Shown here piece after piece: positions 10,718 through 24,037 of a stretch of 64,000 bases of DNA. The notes under the pieces were generated by a model, which searched no databases, was not told where the DNA came from, and worked only from the letters and a program-made list of their open reading frames with translations. How positions within the stretch are numbered: position 1 is the stretch's first letter; every line of letters starts with the position of its first letter. The DNA is from an uncultured Pelagibacteraceae bacterium (lineage in GTDB: Bacteria; Pseudomonadota; Alphaproteobacteria; Pelagibacterales; Pelagibacteraceae), in assembly GCA_902524535.1 (NCBI GenBank), contig CABZDR010000001.1:186001-250000 (forward strand). Reading direction: 5' to 3'. A program made the translations under genes and the position numbers.

Positions 10718-11101
10718 GCGATTTTAAAACTTCAATTTTTTGATCAATTAAAAATCTCGATTGATCATCAATTTCTTGTTTACTAGCCTCTTCCTCTGCT
10801 ACTTTAATTAAATTCAATAACCTACTTTTTTCTATTTTTTTTAAGTCAAAAATTGAGCTTGTTAAGACGGATAAATTGTTGTTCTTAAATTCAAATATTC
10901 CATCCTCTACATAGAATTTATGCTCTCCGGACTTAGCATGAATAGTTAATATACCTGGTTTTAAAAAAGAAATTATAGAAATATGATCTTTAAGTATTCC
11001 CATTTCACCCTCAAATGCAGGAACTATTACTTCCGTAACATCTTCTTTTGACAAAAAAGACGTCTCAGGATTGACTATTTCTACTTTAAATTCCTCACTC
11101 A

Positions 11102-11102
<1 letters not shown>
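10710..11102 (-). CDS. atpC: ATP synthase epsilon subunit
   Basis: Regulatory and central-stalk subunit of F1. 130 residues with the N-terminal beta-sandwich (VEIVNPETSFLSKEDVTEVIVPAFEGEMGIL) and a short C-terminal helical region. Last gene of the F1 cluster; it starts at the base where atpD ends. The 3' end overlaps rppH on the other strand by 8 bases with no terminator hairpin visible. Confidence 0.94.
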
Positions 11103-13398
<2,296 letters not shown>

Positions 13399-13404
13399 AA
13401 ATTA

Positions 13405-14940
13405 TTAAGACTTAAAATTTTTCTTTAATTTAATTATTATATCGATTAATTTTTTTTCAGTATCATCATCTAATTTTCCAGAACTTAAAATTGCTTCTAT
13501 GATTTCAGGTTGATCAGCTTTACAGCTTTCAATTATTTTATTCTCAAAGTCTACAATTTCTTTTAAATCTAGATCGTCTAAATAACCTTTTACACCACAA
13601 AATATTGAAATTACCTGTTCTGCAACTGTCATAGGAGAAAATTGATTTTGTTTTAAAAGCTCTGTTAATTTAGCACCTCTATTCAAAAGTTGCTGTGTTG
13701 AAGCATCTAAATCAGAACCAAATTGTGCAAATGCTGCCATTTCTCTGTATTGGGCTAATTCTAGTTTCATAGATCCAGAAACTTTTTTCATTGCTTTAGT
13801 TTGGGCAGCAGATCCAACCCTTGAAACTGATAAACCAACATTGATTGCAGGCCTAATACCTTGATTAAATAATTCTGTTTCTAAAAATATTTGCCCGTCT
13901 GTAATCGATATTACATTAGTAGGTATATATGCAGAGACATCACCCCCTTGCGTTTCAATAATAGGTAACGCTGTTAGAGACCCGCCGCCATGTTCATCAC
14001 TTAACTTAGCAGCCCTTTCAAGTAGTCTACTATGTAAATAAAATACATCGCCTGGGTACGCCTCTCTTCCCGGAGGTCTTCTTAAAATTAATGACATTTG
14101 TCTATAAGCCACAGCTTGTTTTGATAGATCATCATAAATTATTAAGGCATGCATTCCATTATCTCTAAAGTATTCACCCATTGCACAACCTGTATATGGA
14201 GCTAAAAATTGTAGTGGCGCTGAATCTGAGGCTGTTGCAGCAACAATTGTTGTATATTCCATTGCGCCAGCTTCCTCTAAAGTTTTTTGTATTTGTCTAA
14301 CAGTTGATCTTTTTTGTCCTATAGCGACATAAATACAATAAAGTTTTTGTTTTTCATCACCAGACTCATTTATTTTTTTTTGGTTTATAATTGTATCAAC
14401 AGCAACAGCTGTTTTTCCTGTTTGTCTATCACCGATAATTAGCTCACGTTGTCCTCTTCCAATTGGTACTAAGCTATCTATTGATTTTAAGCCTGTTTGC
14501 ATTGGCTCACTTACTGATTGTCTCGGTATAATCCCTGGCGCTTTAACTTCTACTCTGCTTTTTTTTACAGATTTATCAAGACCTCCTTTCCCATCAATAG
14601 GATTTCCAAGGCCATCTACTACTCTACCCAGTAGCTCTTTTCCAACAGGAGTGTCCACAATACTTCCTGTCCTTTTAACAACATCTCCCTCCTTAATATT
14701 TCGATCGTCACCAAATATCACAACACCTACATTTTCGCTTTCCAAATTCAAAGCCATTCCCTTTGAGCTATCAGAAAATTCAACCATTTCTCCTGCCTGA
14801 ACATTATCCAAACCATAAATTCTTGCTATTCCATCACCAACGGACAAAACTTGACCTACTTCAGATATTTCTGCTTTTTCACCAAAGTTTTTAATTTGCT
14901 CTTTTAATATTTTTGTTACTTCTGAAGGATTAATTTCCAT
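13405..14940 (-). CDS. atpA: ATP synthase alpha subunit
   Basis: Non-catalytic nucleotide-binding F1 subunit, 511 residues. P-loop [13 protein letters not shown] near residue 170, [52 protein letters not shown] and [16 protein letters not shown]. Co-transcribed with atpH, one base upstream, and atpG. Confidence 0.98.
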   Translation of the reverse strand: MEINPSEVTKILKEQIKNFGEKAEISEVGQVLSVGDGIARIYGLDNVQAGEMVEFSDSSKGMALNLESENVGVVIFGDDRNIKEGDVVKRTGSIVDTPVGKELLGRVVDGLGNPIDGKGGLDKSVKKSRVEVKAPGIIPRQSVSEPMQTGLKSIDSLVPIGRGQRELIIGDRQTGKTAVAVDTIINQKKINESGDEKQKLYCIYVAIGQKRSTVRQIQKTLEEAGAMEYTTIVAATASDSAPLQFLAPYTGCAMGEYFRDNGMHALIIYDDLSKQAVAYRQMSLILRRPPGREAYPGDVFYLHSRLLERAAKLSDEHGGGSLTALPIIETQGGDVSAYIPTNVISITDGQIFLETELFNQGIRPAINVGLSVSRVGSAAQTKAMKKVSGSMKLELAQYREMAAFAQFGSDLDASTQQLLNRGAKLTELLKQNQFSPMTVAEQVISIFCGVKGYLDDLDLKEIVDFENKIIESCKADQPEIIEAILSSGKLDDDTEKKLIDIIIKLKKNFKS

Positions 14941-14941
14941 A

Positions 14942-15499
14942 TTATGCCTCTATCATCTTATTTTCTATTTGTTGTAATTTATTTTTTATGGAAGTGTCGA
15001 TCATTGTACTTCCTACTTGCACAATCAAGCCTCCAATCAAACTTTGGTCGTACTTATAGTTTAATTTTATTTTTGATTTAAAGTTATTTGAAAGTTCGTC
15101 AGTAATTTTGTTAATCTCAATTCCAGATAGTTGTTTTGCAGATTTAATTTCTGCTTTAATCTCGCCTCTTTTTTCAGAACATATTTCCTCGAAACTTTTA
15201 AGAATTTGTTCTATATAAAAAAATCTTCGCTTTTTTATCAAAAAACATAAAAAATTTTTAAATAAATTTTCTAATTTAAAATTTTCAGATATTTTATTAA
15301 CAATGTTAGTTAAATTATCTTGGCTTACTGTTGGGTCTTTAATAAGTTTATTGAACTCATCATTAACACTAATCAAATTTAATAGTTCGGTTGAGTTTTT
15401 TTCAATGTTCTCGAGTAAATTTGACTCACTAGCTAATTCATATAAAGCCAAAGAATATCTATTAGCTGATGTGTCAGAAAATCCTTTATTATTACTCAA
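14942..15499 (-). CDS. atpH: ATP synthase delta subunit
   Basis: Peripheral-stalk subunit joining F1 to Fo, 185 residues. N-terminal helical domain ([14 protein letters not shown]) and the C-terminal signature [30 protein letters not shown]. First gene of the F1 cluster atpHAGDC. The Fo genes are not in this window, as is usual in Alphaproteobacteria, where they sit elsewhere. A 107-base gap separates it from priA and holds candidate promoters. Confidence 0.94.
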   Translation of the reverse strand: MSNNKGFSDTSANRYSLALYELASESNLLENIEKNSTELLNLISVNDEFNKLIKDPTVSQDNLTNIVNKISENFKLENLFKNFLCFLIKKRRFFYIEQILKSFEEICSEKRGEIKAEIKSAKQLSGIEINKITDELSNNFKSKIKLNYKYDQSLIGGLIVQVGSTMIDTSIKNKLQQIENKMIEA

Positions 15500-15525
15500 T
15501 TTGTTACCTTAAGACTTGATTATTA

Positions 15526-15572
15526 ATTATAAAAAACACGATTTAATTAACATATGACCAAATACTGTTCAA
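15526..15572 (-). promoter_or_regulatory. Candidate promoter region of the atpHAGDC operon
   Basis: In the 107-base gap before atpH, the minus strand shows TTGAAC (15567-15572) followed after 17 bases by TAATTA (15544-15549). Nearer the gene is a perfect TATAAT (15526-15531) lacking a good -35. Either could start the F1 operon. No hairpin terminator for priA is visible in the gap, so read-through is also possible. Confidence 0.4.
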
Positions 15573-15606
15573 GCAACACATTCGTCCAAAATGACTTTTT
15601 TTTGGT

Positions 15607-17562
15607 TTAATTGAAGCTTATTGGATCAACATCAACTGAAAGTTTTATTCCTGAAGGAAATTTATAATTATAGATTGCTGCAGCTAGAGAATTTTGCAAT
15701 TTTAAAGATTTTGGGCCACGTATTAATAATCTAATTCTATATTTCCGTTTAATTTTAAATATAGGAGCACTGACTGGTCCTAAAACTTTACCTTTAATTT
15801 TATTCACAATGAGACTCTTAAAATTTAGAGCTTCTTTTTCTAATTTAATATTATTTTCACCAGTTAAGATTAAAGAAATAAATCTTTGAAAAGGAGGTAG
15901 ATTGTTTTTTCTTCTAATTTCTATTTCCTTATCTAAAAAAATATAAGGGTTATTGCTTGTTATGTCTAAAATCATCTTATTGTTTGTATTGTAAGTTTGA
16001 AAATAAACAGTTGAAGAATTACCTGCTCGCCCTGCTCTTCCAGATAATTGATGATATAATTGTAAATTTTTCTCTGCTACTCTTAGATCATGTCCTTGTG
16101 ATGATAAATCAATATCAACCACAACAATACAATTTAAATTTGGAAAATGAAAACCTTTTGAAATCAACTGGGTGCCAACCAAAATTTCAATTTCATTATT
16201 AATGATTTTTTCAAGTATATTTCCCGAGCTTTTTTTGTTCATTGTGTCACTCGAAAAAATTTCAATTTTTTTTGATGGAAAGTATTTTTTAACTTCTTCA
16301 GAAATTCTTTCAACACCAGGTCCCGTAAATTTGAAATCACATTTTTTTCCTTTTGAACAATCTTTTATCAACGAAGACTTAAAACCACAGTAGTGGCATA
16401 AGAGATTATTCTTGTTTTTGTGATATACAAGATTGATAGAACAATTTGGGCACGAATAGCTGCTTAAACATTTAATACAAAAAACATTAGGTGAAAAGCC
16501 TCTTCGATTTAAAAAAAACAAAACCTGATCTTTTTTTTTTAAATGATGACTAACTTTTTCAATTATATTTTTAGAGAGCCAAGATTGTTTATCTAACTTT
16601 ACGTTATTTAAATTAATTATTTCATAGTTAGGTAGAGAAGCGTTTTGATATCGGCGACTCAATTGTGAATGAGTGTATTTCTTTTTTTTTATATTTTCAT
16701 ATGTTTCTACTGATGGTACCGCTGTAACTAAATTTATTGGTATATTCTCAAACAATCCCCTAGAAATAGCCATATCTCGAGCATTATATATTATTCCTTC
16801 ATCTTGCTTATAAGACTGGTCGTGTTCCTCATCAACTATGATTAAACCTAGTTTCTTAAATGGTAAGAATAATGATGATCTTGCTCCTATAACAACTTTT
16901 ATTTTATTATTAATAATCCCGCTCCAAATTATTTCTCTATTTTTTTTTGTAATTCCCGAATGCCAAATCGCTGGTGAAAAGCCAAAAAATTCTTTAAATT
17001 TCTTTTCAAATTGGTTCGTTAAACCAATCTCTGGTAGCATTATCAAACCTTGATATCCCTGTTTTAAAATTTTTTTCAATGCTTCGAAGTATACAATCGT
17101 TTTTCCTGAGCCTGTTACGCCCTGTAACACGTGAACATTAAATTTTTGATTATATTTATTTATTTGATTTAATGAGTCCTCTTGTTCTTTTGTTAAATTT
17201 AAAGGGCAATCTTTTATCTTTGAGTTAAAATTTTTATAAAACTTTATATCGAACTTGTGTGCAGTTTGGCCACTCAATAAAGTAAGTTTTAGTGCCATGC
17301 CTTTTGGCACAATATTATACTCTGAAAACCAATTTAAAAATTTTACAATATTTTTATTCAGTCTTGGAACATCAAGTTTTTTTATTACTCTTTTAATTTT
17401 AAAATCTTTATTTTTTTTTTCTTCAAAATTATCCCAAACTACACCTGTTTTTTTTGATTTCCCAAAAGGTACTTCTACAAAGTCTCCAACATTTAATTTT
17501 AAATCACTTTCATAAGTAAATGGATAATTAAAAATATTTGGTAAAAGAATCGGAAACTTCAT
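15607..17562 (-). CDS. priA: Primosomal helicase PriA, short form
   Basis: Restarts stalled replication forks. 651 residues against about 730 in E. coli. Helicase motifs are intact: P-loop GVTGSGKT (148-155), DEEHDQSYKQDEG, LFFLNRRGFSPNVFC, GTQLISKGFHFPN and QLSGRAGRAG. Zinc-binding cysteines occur as CIKC, CPNC, CHYC and the CSKGKKC pair. The N-terminal 3'-end-binding domain is present (about 1-100), but the P-loop comes about 75 residues earlier than in E. coli, so the winged-helix domain between them appears to be missing. Its start is 22 bases downstream of the lpdA stop. Confidence 0.93.
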   Translation of the reverse strand: MKFPILLPNIFNYPFTYESDLKLNVGDFVEVPFGKSKKTGVVWDNFEEKKNKDFKIKRVIKKLDVPRLNKNIVKFLNWFSEYNIVPKGMALKLTLLSGQTAHKFDIKFYKNFNSKIKDCPLNLTKEQEDSLNQINKYNQKFNVHVLQGVTGSGKTIVYFEALKKILKQGYQGLIMLPEIGLTNQFEKKFKEFFGFSPAIWHSGITKKNREIIWSGIINNKIKVVIGARSSLFLPFKKLGLIIVDEEHDQSYKQDEGIIYNARDMAISRGLFENIPINLVTAVPSVETYENIKKKKYTHSQLSRRYQNASLPNYEIINLNNVKLDKQSWLSKNIIEKVSHHLKKKDQVLFFLNRRGFSPNVFCIKCLSSYSCPNCSINLVYHKNKNNLLCHYCGFKSSLIKDCSKGKKCDFKFTGPGVERISEEVKKYFPSKKIEIFSSDTMNKKSSGNILEKIINNEIEILVGTQLISKGFHFPNLNCIVVVDIDLSSQGHDLRVAEKNLQLYHQLSGRAGRAGNSSTVYFQTYNTNNKMILDITSNNPYIFLDKEIEIRRKNNLPPFQRFISLILTGENNIKLEKEALNFKSLIVNKIKGKVLGPVSAPIFKIKRKYRIRLLIRGPKSLKLQNSLAAAIYNYKFPSGIKLSVDVDPISFN

Positions 17563-17584
17563 TTATGAATAATATGAAAAAATT

Positions 17585-18985
17585 TTAAGAGTGTATTGCT
17601 CTTTTATCTACAGATAATGCTGCTTCTTTTACCGCTTCAGAGAAAGTAGGATGTGCATGACAAGTTCTAGCAATATCCTCTGAGCTAGCACCAAATTCCA
17701 TTGCAACACCAATTTCAGCAATCAATTCTCCTGCATGTGGACCAATTAAATGTGCACCTAATACTTTATCAGTTTTTTCATCTGCTAGAATTTTTACAAA
17801 TCCTTCAGCATCATCAATCGCTTTTGCTCTGGAATTGGCCATAAATGAAAATTTACCAATTTTATATTTTATATTTAATTCTTTAAGTTGTTCTTCTGTT
17901 TTTCCAATAGAGGCAACTTCTGGAGTGGTGTAGATTACTCCCGGAATAGTATCGTAATTTACGTGTCCTGATTGGCCTGCTATATTTTCCGCAACAGCAA
18001 TACCTTCATCTTCTGCTTTATGCGCTAGCATAGGTCCCGCTATTACATCTCCTATCGCATAAATGTTATCTTGATTTGTTTTAAAGTTTTTATCTGTTTT
18101 AATTCTATTTTTTTTATCTAAATCAATATTTACATTATCTAAATTTAATCCAATTGTATTTGGTTTCCTGCCAACTGAAACTAAAACAACATCACAGTCA
18201 AAATCCTTTTTTTTACCTTCTTTATCTAATGTGGAAACTGTTGCATTTGTGCTATTATTTTTAATTTGTTCTACTTTGTGCTGCAAATGAAAATTTATTT
18301 TTTGTTTTTTAAGAATTTTCATAAACTCCGTTGAAATTTCTTTATCCATACCAGGTGTAATATGATCTAAATACTCAACCACATGAACCTCAGTTCCAAG
18401 CCTGGACCAGACTGATCCCATCTCAAGACCAATATATCCTCCTCCAACTACAACCATTTTTTTTGGAACTTGCTCTAATTTCAATGCACCAGTCGATGAT
18501 ACAATAACTTTTTCATCAAATTCTACGCCTGGCAAAGACACAGGCAAGGAACCTGTTGCAATTATAATTTTATCTGCTTCTACATGTGTTTCTTTATTCT
18601 CACTATCTTTAATCAGAATTTCATTTTTTGATTTGAAACTTCCAGTACCCTTAAAGTAAGTAACTTTATTTTTTTTAAGTAAAAATTCCACACCTTTAGT
18701 CAAAACTGTAACCGCTTTATCTTTGCTCTTCATCATTTTTGGTAAATTTAATTTTACCTGTCCAACCTCAATCCCTTTATTTGATAAATCTTTGACTTTA
18801 TGAAATTCTTCAGACAAATTAAGCAAACTCTTAGATGGTATACAGCCTATATTCAAACAAGTTCCACCTAATGAACCTCTAGACTCTATACATGCGGTTT
18901 TAAGACCTAACTGTGCAAGTCTAATTGCACAAACATAACCTCCAGGGCCACCTCCTATAACAACTGCTTGAAATTTTTCTGCCAT
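17585..18985 (-). CDS. lpdA: Dihydrolipoamide dehydrogenase (E3)
   Basis: FAD/NAD disulfide oxidoreductase that reoxidises dihydrolipoyl groups of 2-oxoacid dehydrogenase complexes. 466 residues. FAD loop VIGGGPGGYVCAIRLAQLG, redox-active disulfide GGTCLNIGCIPSK near residue 42, NAD loop VVGGGYIGLEMGSVWSRLG, and the catalytic His in CHAHPTFSEAVKEAAL. It follows sucB immediately, so it serves the 2-oxoglutarate complex at least. Confidence 0.96.
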   Translation of the reverse strand: MAEKFQAVVIGGGPGGYVCAIRLAQLGLKTACIESRGSLGGTCLNIGCIPSKSLLNLSEEFHKVKDLSNKGIEVGQVKLNLPKMMKSKDKAVTVLTKGVEFLLKKNKVTYFKGTGSFKSKNEILIKDSENKETHVEADKIIIATGSLPVSLPGVEFDEKVIVSSTGALKLEQVPKKMVVVGGGYIGLEMGSVWSRLGTEVHVVEYLDHITPGMDKEISTEFMKILKKQKINFHLQHKVEQIKNNSTNATVSTLDKEGKKKDFDCDVVLVSVGRKPNTIGLNLDNVNIDLDKKNRIKTDKNFKTNQDNIYAIGDVIAGPMLAHKAEDEGIAVAENIAGQSGHVNYDTIPGVIYTTPEVASIGKTEEQLKELNIKYKIGKFSFMANSRAKAIDDAEGFVKILADEKTDKVLGAHLIGPHAGELIAEIGVAMEFGASSEDIARTCHAHPTFSEAVKEAALSVDKRAIHS

Positions 18986-20254
18986 TTAAATATCTAAAAA
19001 TAATCTCCTTGGATCCTCTAAATTTTCTTTTATCATTTTTAAAAAAGAGACTGACTCTTTTCCGTCTATAATTCTGTGATCATATGACAAGGCTAAATAC
19101 ATAATTGGTCTAATTTTTATCTCTCCATCAATTGCTGTTGGTCTGTCGACTATATTGTGCATACCTAATACTCCGGACTGAGGTAAGTTTAATATTGGGG
19201 TAGACAACATCGAGCCATAAACACCGCCATTGCTTATGGTAAAAGTCCCCCCTTGGAGGTCTTCTATAGTCAGTTTTCCCTCTCTTGCTTTTTCTGAAAT
19301 ATCTTTAATATTTTTTTCAATATCTGCAAAAGATAGTTCATCAGCATTTTTCAAAACTGGGACGACTAATCCTTTATCAGTTCCTACTGCAAAACTTATA
19401 TTGTAATAATTTTTGTAAATAATTTCATCACCCTCTATCTCAGCATTTACCGCTGGAAAATTCTTCAGCGCAACGACACACGCTTTAACAAAAAAGGACA
19501 TAAACCCAAGTTTAATCCCATAACGACTTTGAAAATCTTCCTGATTTTCTTTTCTTATATCCATTATATTAGTCATATCGACTTCATTAAAAGTAGTTAA
19601 TAAAGCTGCATTCTCTTGTGCCTGTTTTAATCTCTTTGCTATAGTTTGTCTCAGCCTGGTCATTTTGATTCTCTCTTCTTGACCATATTTAATTTTTCTC
19701 TCTGACGGAGGTGGATTGACTCCCATTAAATCAATCAAATCACCTTTCAAAACTCTGCCATCTTTTCCTGAGCCTTTTATATTTTTAATATCAATTTTAT
19801 TCTCACTTACAATTTTTCTAACTGCTGGAGATAAATTTAAATTTTTTTTAGGTTCTTCAATTGATTTCGTTAATATTAGGGGCTCATCTAAATTTTGATT
19901 ATCTTGTTCTTTTTTATCTTTTATGACTGGGGAGATAAATAACTCCTCTTTTTTTTCTTCAACCTTAGGTTCTATAGATTTTATCTCTTTAACCTCATCC
20001 TTTTTTATTATTTCACCATTTGTAGAGATTGAACCTAAAGTAGCACCAACTTCAACAACAGAACCATCTTTGGAAATTATCTTATCTAAAACACCTGAGG
20101 CGGGAGAGGGGACTTCTAAATTTACTTTATCTGTTTCCAATTCTACAATAGGCTCATCTGCTTCAACTGCGTCGCCTTCGCTTTTTAACCATTTAGAGAC
20201 TGTTGCCTCTACAATGCTTTCGCCAAGTACTGGAACCAAAATTTTTTCACTCAT
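18986..20254 (-). CDS. sucB: 2-oxoglutarate dehydrogenase E2 (dihydrolipoyl succinyltransferase)
   Basis: Transfers the succinyl group to CoA. The start is set at the ATG at 20254 ([13 protein letters not shown]), one base after the sucA stop; an upstream TTG at 20263 is less likely. 422 residues: one lipoyl domain with the lipoylated Lys in [11 protein letters not shown], a long Lys/Glu-rich linker (about 85-140), an E3-binding domain ([15 protein letters not shown]) and the acyltransferase core. The core ends with catalytic [17 protein letters not shown]. Neighbours sucA and lpdA complete the complex. Confidence 0.96.
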   Translation of the reverse strand: MSEKILVPVLGESIVEATVSKWLKSEGDAVEADEPIVELETDKVNLEVPSPASGVLDKIISKDGSVVEVGATLGSISTNGEIIKKDEVKEIKSIEPKVEEKKEELFISPVIKDKKEQDNQNLDEPLILTKSIEEPKKNLNLSPAVRKIVSENKIDIKNIKGSGKDGRVLKGDLIDLMGVNPPPSERKIKYGQEERIKMTRLRQTIAKRLKQAQENAALLTTFNEVDMTNIMDIRKENQEDFQSRYGIKLGFMSFFVKACVVALKNFPAVNAEIEGDEIIYKNYYNISFAVGTDKGLVVPVLKNADELSFADIEKNIKDISEKAREGKLTIEDLQGGTFTISNGGVYGSMLSTPILNLPQSGVLGMHNIVDRPTAIDGEIKIRPIMYLALSYDHRIIDGKESVSFLKMIKENLEDPRRLFLDI

Positions 20255-20255
20255 T

Positions 20256-23129
20256 TTACTCAAAAACTTTCTTCAGAATTTCTTGCTGTTGTGACATATG
20301 TCTCTTTAAATATCCTGTTGCAGGTGATGCATCAGGACTTCTTCCAATATAAGAAATCATATTATTACTAGCCTTAATATTATCTAATGTCCATTGTATA
20401 TAATCTCTAACAGAAAACCATGCACCCATATTTTTAGGCTCTTCTTGACACCAATAAAAATTAGCATTTTTTGAGTAGGGTTTAAGCTCTTCAGCTAGCG
20501 TTTTTGCAGGAAATGGGTAGAGTTGTTCAATTCTAAAAAACACCACATCATCTCTTTTTAATTTTTCTCGTTCCTCTAATAGATCAAAATAAATCTTTCC
20601 CGAGCAAAGAATTACCTTCTTTATTTTTTTTGTTTTTTTCAGCTTTATGAAACCCTTTAGTTTTGGATCCATAGCATGATCCCATAAAATTCTATGAAAT
20701 GAATTTTTTTTACTAAAATCCACTAAGTTTGATGTACAGTGTTTGTGTCGTAATAGTGATTTTGGTGTCATTATAATTAATGGTTTTCTAAAATCTCTGT
20801 GCATTTGTCTTCGTAATGCATGAAAATAATTTGCAGGAGTTGTACAGTTCATAACCTGCATGTTATCATTTGAACACAGTTGCAAAAACCTTTCTAGCCG
20901 TGCAGAAGAATGTTCGGGTCCTTGACCTTCATATCCATGAGGCAGTAGCATAACTAAGCCAGATGCTCTTGACCACTTTCTTTCTCCAGAAGCGATAAAT
21001 TGATCAATTACCACTTGTGCACCATTTGCAAAGTCACCAAATTGTGCCTCCCAAATTGTAAGTGTATTTGGCTCTACTAAACTGTAACCATACTCGAAAC
21101 CTAAAACTGCTAGTTCAGATAAAAAACTGTCAACAACCTCAAATTTTTTTTGTCTTTCTGAAATATTATTTAAAGGTATATATCTTGAATTATCCAATTG
21201 ATTTCTTAAAACAGAATGTCTTTGACTAAATGTTCCTCTACCAGAGTCTTGGCCAACTAATCTAACAGGATAGCCTTCCTCTAAAAGTGAACCAAAGGCT
21301 AGTGACTCTGCTGAAGACCAGTCGATTTCTGCTCCTTTTAAAACGTTGTTTTTTCTAATATCTAGAATTTTTGATATAGTTTTGTGTATATTAATCTCTT
21401 TTGGAATTGAATTAATTTTTTCTGAAATCTCTATCAACTTTTTTAAATCTGACCCTGTAACCCCCCTTTTATCTTTTCCTTCATCAGGTTTATATCTAGA
21501 CCAGGTTCCCTCAAACCACTCAATTTTTGGTTTATAGTTTTTTGCATTTTTAAATTGCTCATCCAACAAATCTTTGAATTTTTTAATTGAAGCGTCTAAA
21601 AATTCTTTAGAAATTGAATTTTCATTAACCAATTTTTCACCGTAAACTCTTATTGCGGATGGATGAGAGCGTATTTTTTTATACATTAATGGTTGAGTAA
21701 ATGATGGTTCGTCACCCTCATTGTGTCCAAATCTCCTATAACAAATCAAATCAATAACAACATCTCGGTTAAATTTTAACCTAAAGTCAGTAGCGATTCT
21801 TGCTGCATAAACCACAGCCTCTGGGTCATCACCATTAACATGAATAATTGGAGCTTCAACCATTTTAGCAATATCTGAGGGATACGGGGATGATCTAGCA
21901 AATCTTGGGCTTGTGGTAAAACCAATTTGATTATTAATTATGATATGAATGGTTCCACCTGTATTGTGTCCTGGTAGTCCTGACATTGCAAAACACTCTG
22001 CTACAACTCCTTGTCCAGCAAAAGCAGCGTCTCCATGAATTAAAATTGGAATTACTTTTTTTCTCTCTTTGTCTTTATGAAAAAATTGCTTAGCCCTTGT
22101 CTGGCCTAAAACAACTGGATTTACTGCCTCTAAATGTGAAGGGTTATCAGTTAAACTTACATGAACTGAATTTCCATCAAACTCTCTATTTGAAGAAGCT
22201 CCTAAGTGATATTTTACATCTCCAGTATCATCCTCTGATTTTGAGCTTATTTCACCTGCAAATTCATTAAATATTCTTTTATAAGATTTTTGTAAAACAT
22301 TAGCTAATACATTTAATCTACCTCTGTGTGACATTCCAATTTTAACTTCTTTGATATTTGATTGTCCCCCAATCTTAATTATTTGTTCAAGTGCGGGTAT
22401 CAAACTTTCGCCTCCATCAAGACCAAATCTTTTTGTTCCCACATATTTAGTATGTAAAAACTTTTCAAAACCCTCTGCTTGTATTAATTTATTTAGAATT
22501 GCTTCCTTCCCATTTTGAGTAAATTTAAAGTCATCATTTTTTTCAACTCTGTCTCTAAACCATTTTCTTTCTGTAGGATTAGAGATATGCATGTATTCAT
22601 AACCAAGCGAACCACAATATTTTTCTCTTAAAAAAGCCAATATTTCATTTATATTTGAATACTCTTTATTTATTACACCGTCTAAAAAAATTTTTTTGTT
22701 ATAGTCCTCTTTTTTAAATCCATAAGATTCCGGGTGAAGTTCATCTAAATACTCAGACTTTAACATGCCCAAAGGATCTAATTTAGCAATTAAATGCCCT
22801 CGTTGCCTATATGATCTAATCATGGCAACAGCTTTTATTGAGTTTGCACTTGACTTAACTGAGTCTTGGTTATCTTTAAAATTATTTTCATTATTTTGAA
22901 CTTGAGATTGACTTACAGAAAATTTTTTAGCTGGACTCCAAGATGGACCATTAATCTCATCAACAATGGTTTCAAATTCATCTCCAATTTCATTAAAATA
23001 GCTTCTCCAGCTGTTAGGTAATGACGGGTCATTATTTACAAATTTCATGTACATCTCATCTATAAATGTACTATTTGATTTACTTAAGAAATCTGTTTTC
23101 TTTAATTCGAAATTTTTAGAAGAAGACAT
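20256..23129 (-). CDS. sucA: 2-oxoglutarate dehydrogenase E1
   Basis: Thiamine-diphosphate-dependent decarboxylase of the TCA cycle, 957 residues. The N-terminal region ([28 protein letters not shown]) is the E2-binding part. [15 protein letters not shown], the ThDP motif [14 protein letters not shown]...NNQIGFTT, and the C-terminal [23 protein letters not shown] follow. It heads the sucA-sucB-lpdA group, 32 bases downstream of sucD. Confidence 0.97.
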   Translation of the reverse strand: MSSSKNFELKKTDFLSKSNSTFIDEMYMKFVNNDPSLPNSWRSYFNEIGDEFETIVDEINGPSWSPAKKFSVSQSQVQNNENNFKDNQDSVKSSANSIKAVAMIRSYRQRGHLIAKLDPLGMLKSEYLDELHPESYGFKKEDYNKKIFLDGVINKEYSNINEILAFLREKYCGSLGYEYMHISNPTERKWFRDRVEKNDDFKFTQNGKEAILNKLIQAEGFEKFLHTKYVGTKRFGLDGGESLIPALEQIIKIGGQSNIKEVKIGMSHRGRLNVLANVLQKSYKRIFNEFAGEISSKSEDDTGDVKYHLGASSNREFDGNSVHVSLTDNPSHLEAVNPVVLGQTRAKQFFHKDKERKKVIPILIHGDAAFAGQGVVAECFAMSGLPGHNTGGTIHIIINNQIGFTTSPRFARSSPYPSDIAKMVEAPIIHVNGDDPEAVVYAARIATDFRLKFNRDVVIDLICYRRFGHNEGDEPSFTQPLMYKKIRSHPSAIRVYGEKLVNENSISKEFLDASIKKFKDLLDEQFKNAKNYKPKIEWFEGTWSRYKPDEGKDKRGVTGSDLKKLIEISEKINSIPKEINIHKTISKILDIRKNNVLKGAEIDWSSAESLAFGSLLEEGYPVRLVGQDSGRGTFSQRHSVLRNQLDNSRYIPLNNISERQKKFEVVDSFLSELAVLGFEYGYSLVEPNTLTIWEAQFGDFANGAQVVIDQFIASGERKWSRASGLVMLLPHGYEGQGPEHSSARLERFLQLCSNDNMQVMNCTTPANYFHALRRQMHRDFRKPLIIMTPKSLLRHKHCTSNLVDFSKKNSFHRILWDHAMDPKLKGFIKLKKTKKIKKVILCSGKIYFDLLEEREKLKRDDVVFFRIEQLYPFPAKTLAEELKPYSKNANFYWCQEEPKNMGAWFSVRDYIQWTLDNIKASNNMISYIGRSPDASPATGYLKRHMSQQQEILKKVFE

Positions 23130-23161
23130 TTGTAATCAATATAAACCTAGCGGAAAATTTT

Positions 23162-24037
23162 TCAATTAGACAATTTATTGAACAATGTTTTTCCAATTTT
23201 TGAGGGTGAGTTTGCCATAGTTATTCCACATTCCTCCATCTTTTTCATCTTTTCCTCTGCACCCCCCTTGCCTCCGGAAATTATTGCACCAGCGTGACCC
23301 ATCCTTCTTCCTGGTGGAGCTGTGATACCAGCAATAAATCCAACAATTGGTTTTTTTATTTTATGATTCTTTATGAAGTCTGCGGCTTCTTCTTCTGCAG
23401 TTCCTCCAATTTCTCCAATCATTAGTATAGACTGTGTTTCCTCATCATTTAAAAATAAATCTAAACAATCTATAAAATTTGTACCGTTAATAGGATCACC
23501 ACCTATTCCAATACAAGTCGATTGACCTAAACCATTTTCAGTAGTTTGAGCAACTGCTTCGTAAGTTAAAGTACCAGATCTTGATACTATTCCCACACTT
23601 CCTTTTTTATGAATATTGCCTGGCATTATTCCAATCTTACATTCCTCTGGAGTAATAATTCCTGGGCAATTTGGACCTATTAATCTACTTTTTGATTTTG
23701 ATAATCTTTGTTTCACTTTTAACATGTCTTGGATGGGAATTCCCTCAGTTATACAAACAATCAGTTCAATTGATGCATCAATTGACTCAATAATTGCTTC
23801 AGCTGCAAATTTAGCTGGCACATAAATCATAGAAGCATTAGCATTCTCAGCATCTTTTGCCTCTTTCACCGTATTAAAAACAGGTAATCCTAAATGTTTT
23901 TGACCACCTTTTTTAGGAGTAACGCCACCAACTAATTTTGTTCCGTATTTGATAGCTTGTTCAGAATGAAAAGTACCGTGTGAACCAGTAAAACCTTGGC
24001 AAATTAGTCTAGTGTTCTTATTTACTAAAACTGACAT
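23162..24037 (-). CDS. sucD: Succinyl-CoA synthetase alpha subunit
   Basis: Substrate-level phosphorylation in the TCA cycle. 291 residues with the CoA-binding Rossmann domain ([17 protein letters not shown]), [20 protein letters not shown], and the phosphorylated His in [18 protein letters not shown]. It abuts sucC with no spacer and shares its transcript. Confidence 0.97.
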   Translation of the reverse strand: MSVLVNKNTRLICQGFTGSHGTFHSEQAIKYGTKLVGGVTPKKGGQKHLGLPVFNTVKEAKDAENANASMIYVPAKFAAEAIIESIDASIELIVCITEGIPIQDMLKVKQRLSKSKSRLIGPNCPGIITPEECKIGIMPGNIHKKGSVGIVSRSGTLTYEAVAQTTENGLGQSTCIGIGGDPINGTNFIDCLDLFLNDEETQSILMIGEIGGTAEEEAADFIKNHKIKKPIVGFIAGITAPPGRRMGHAGAIISGGKGGAEEKMKKMEECGITMANSPSKIGKTLFNKLSN

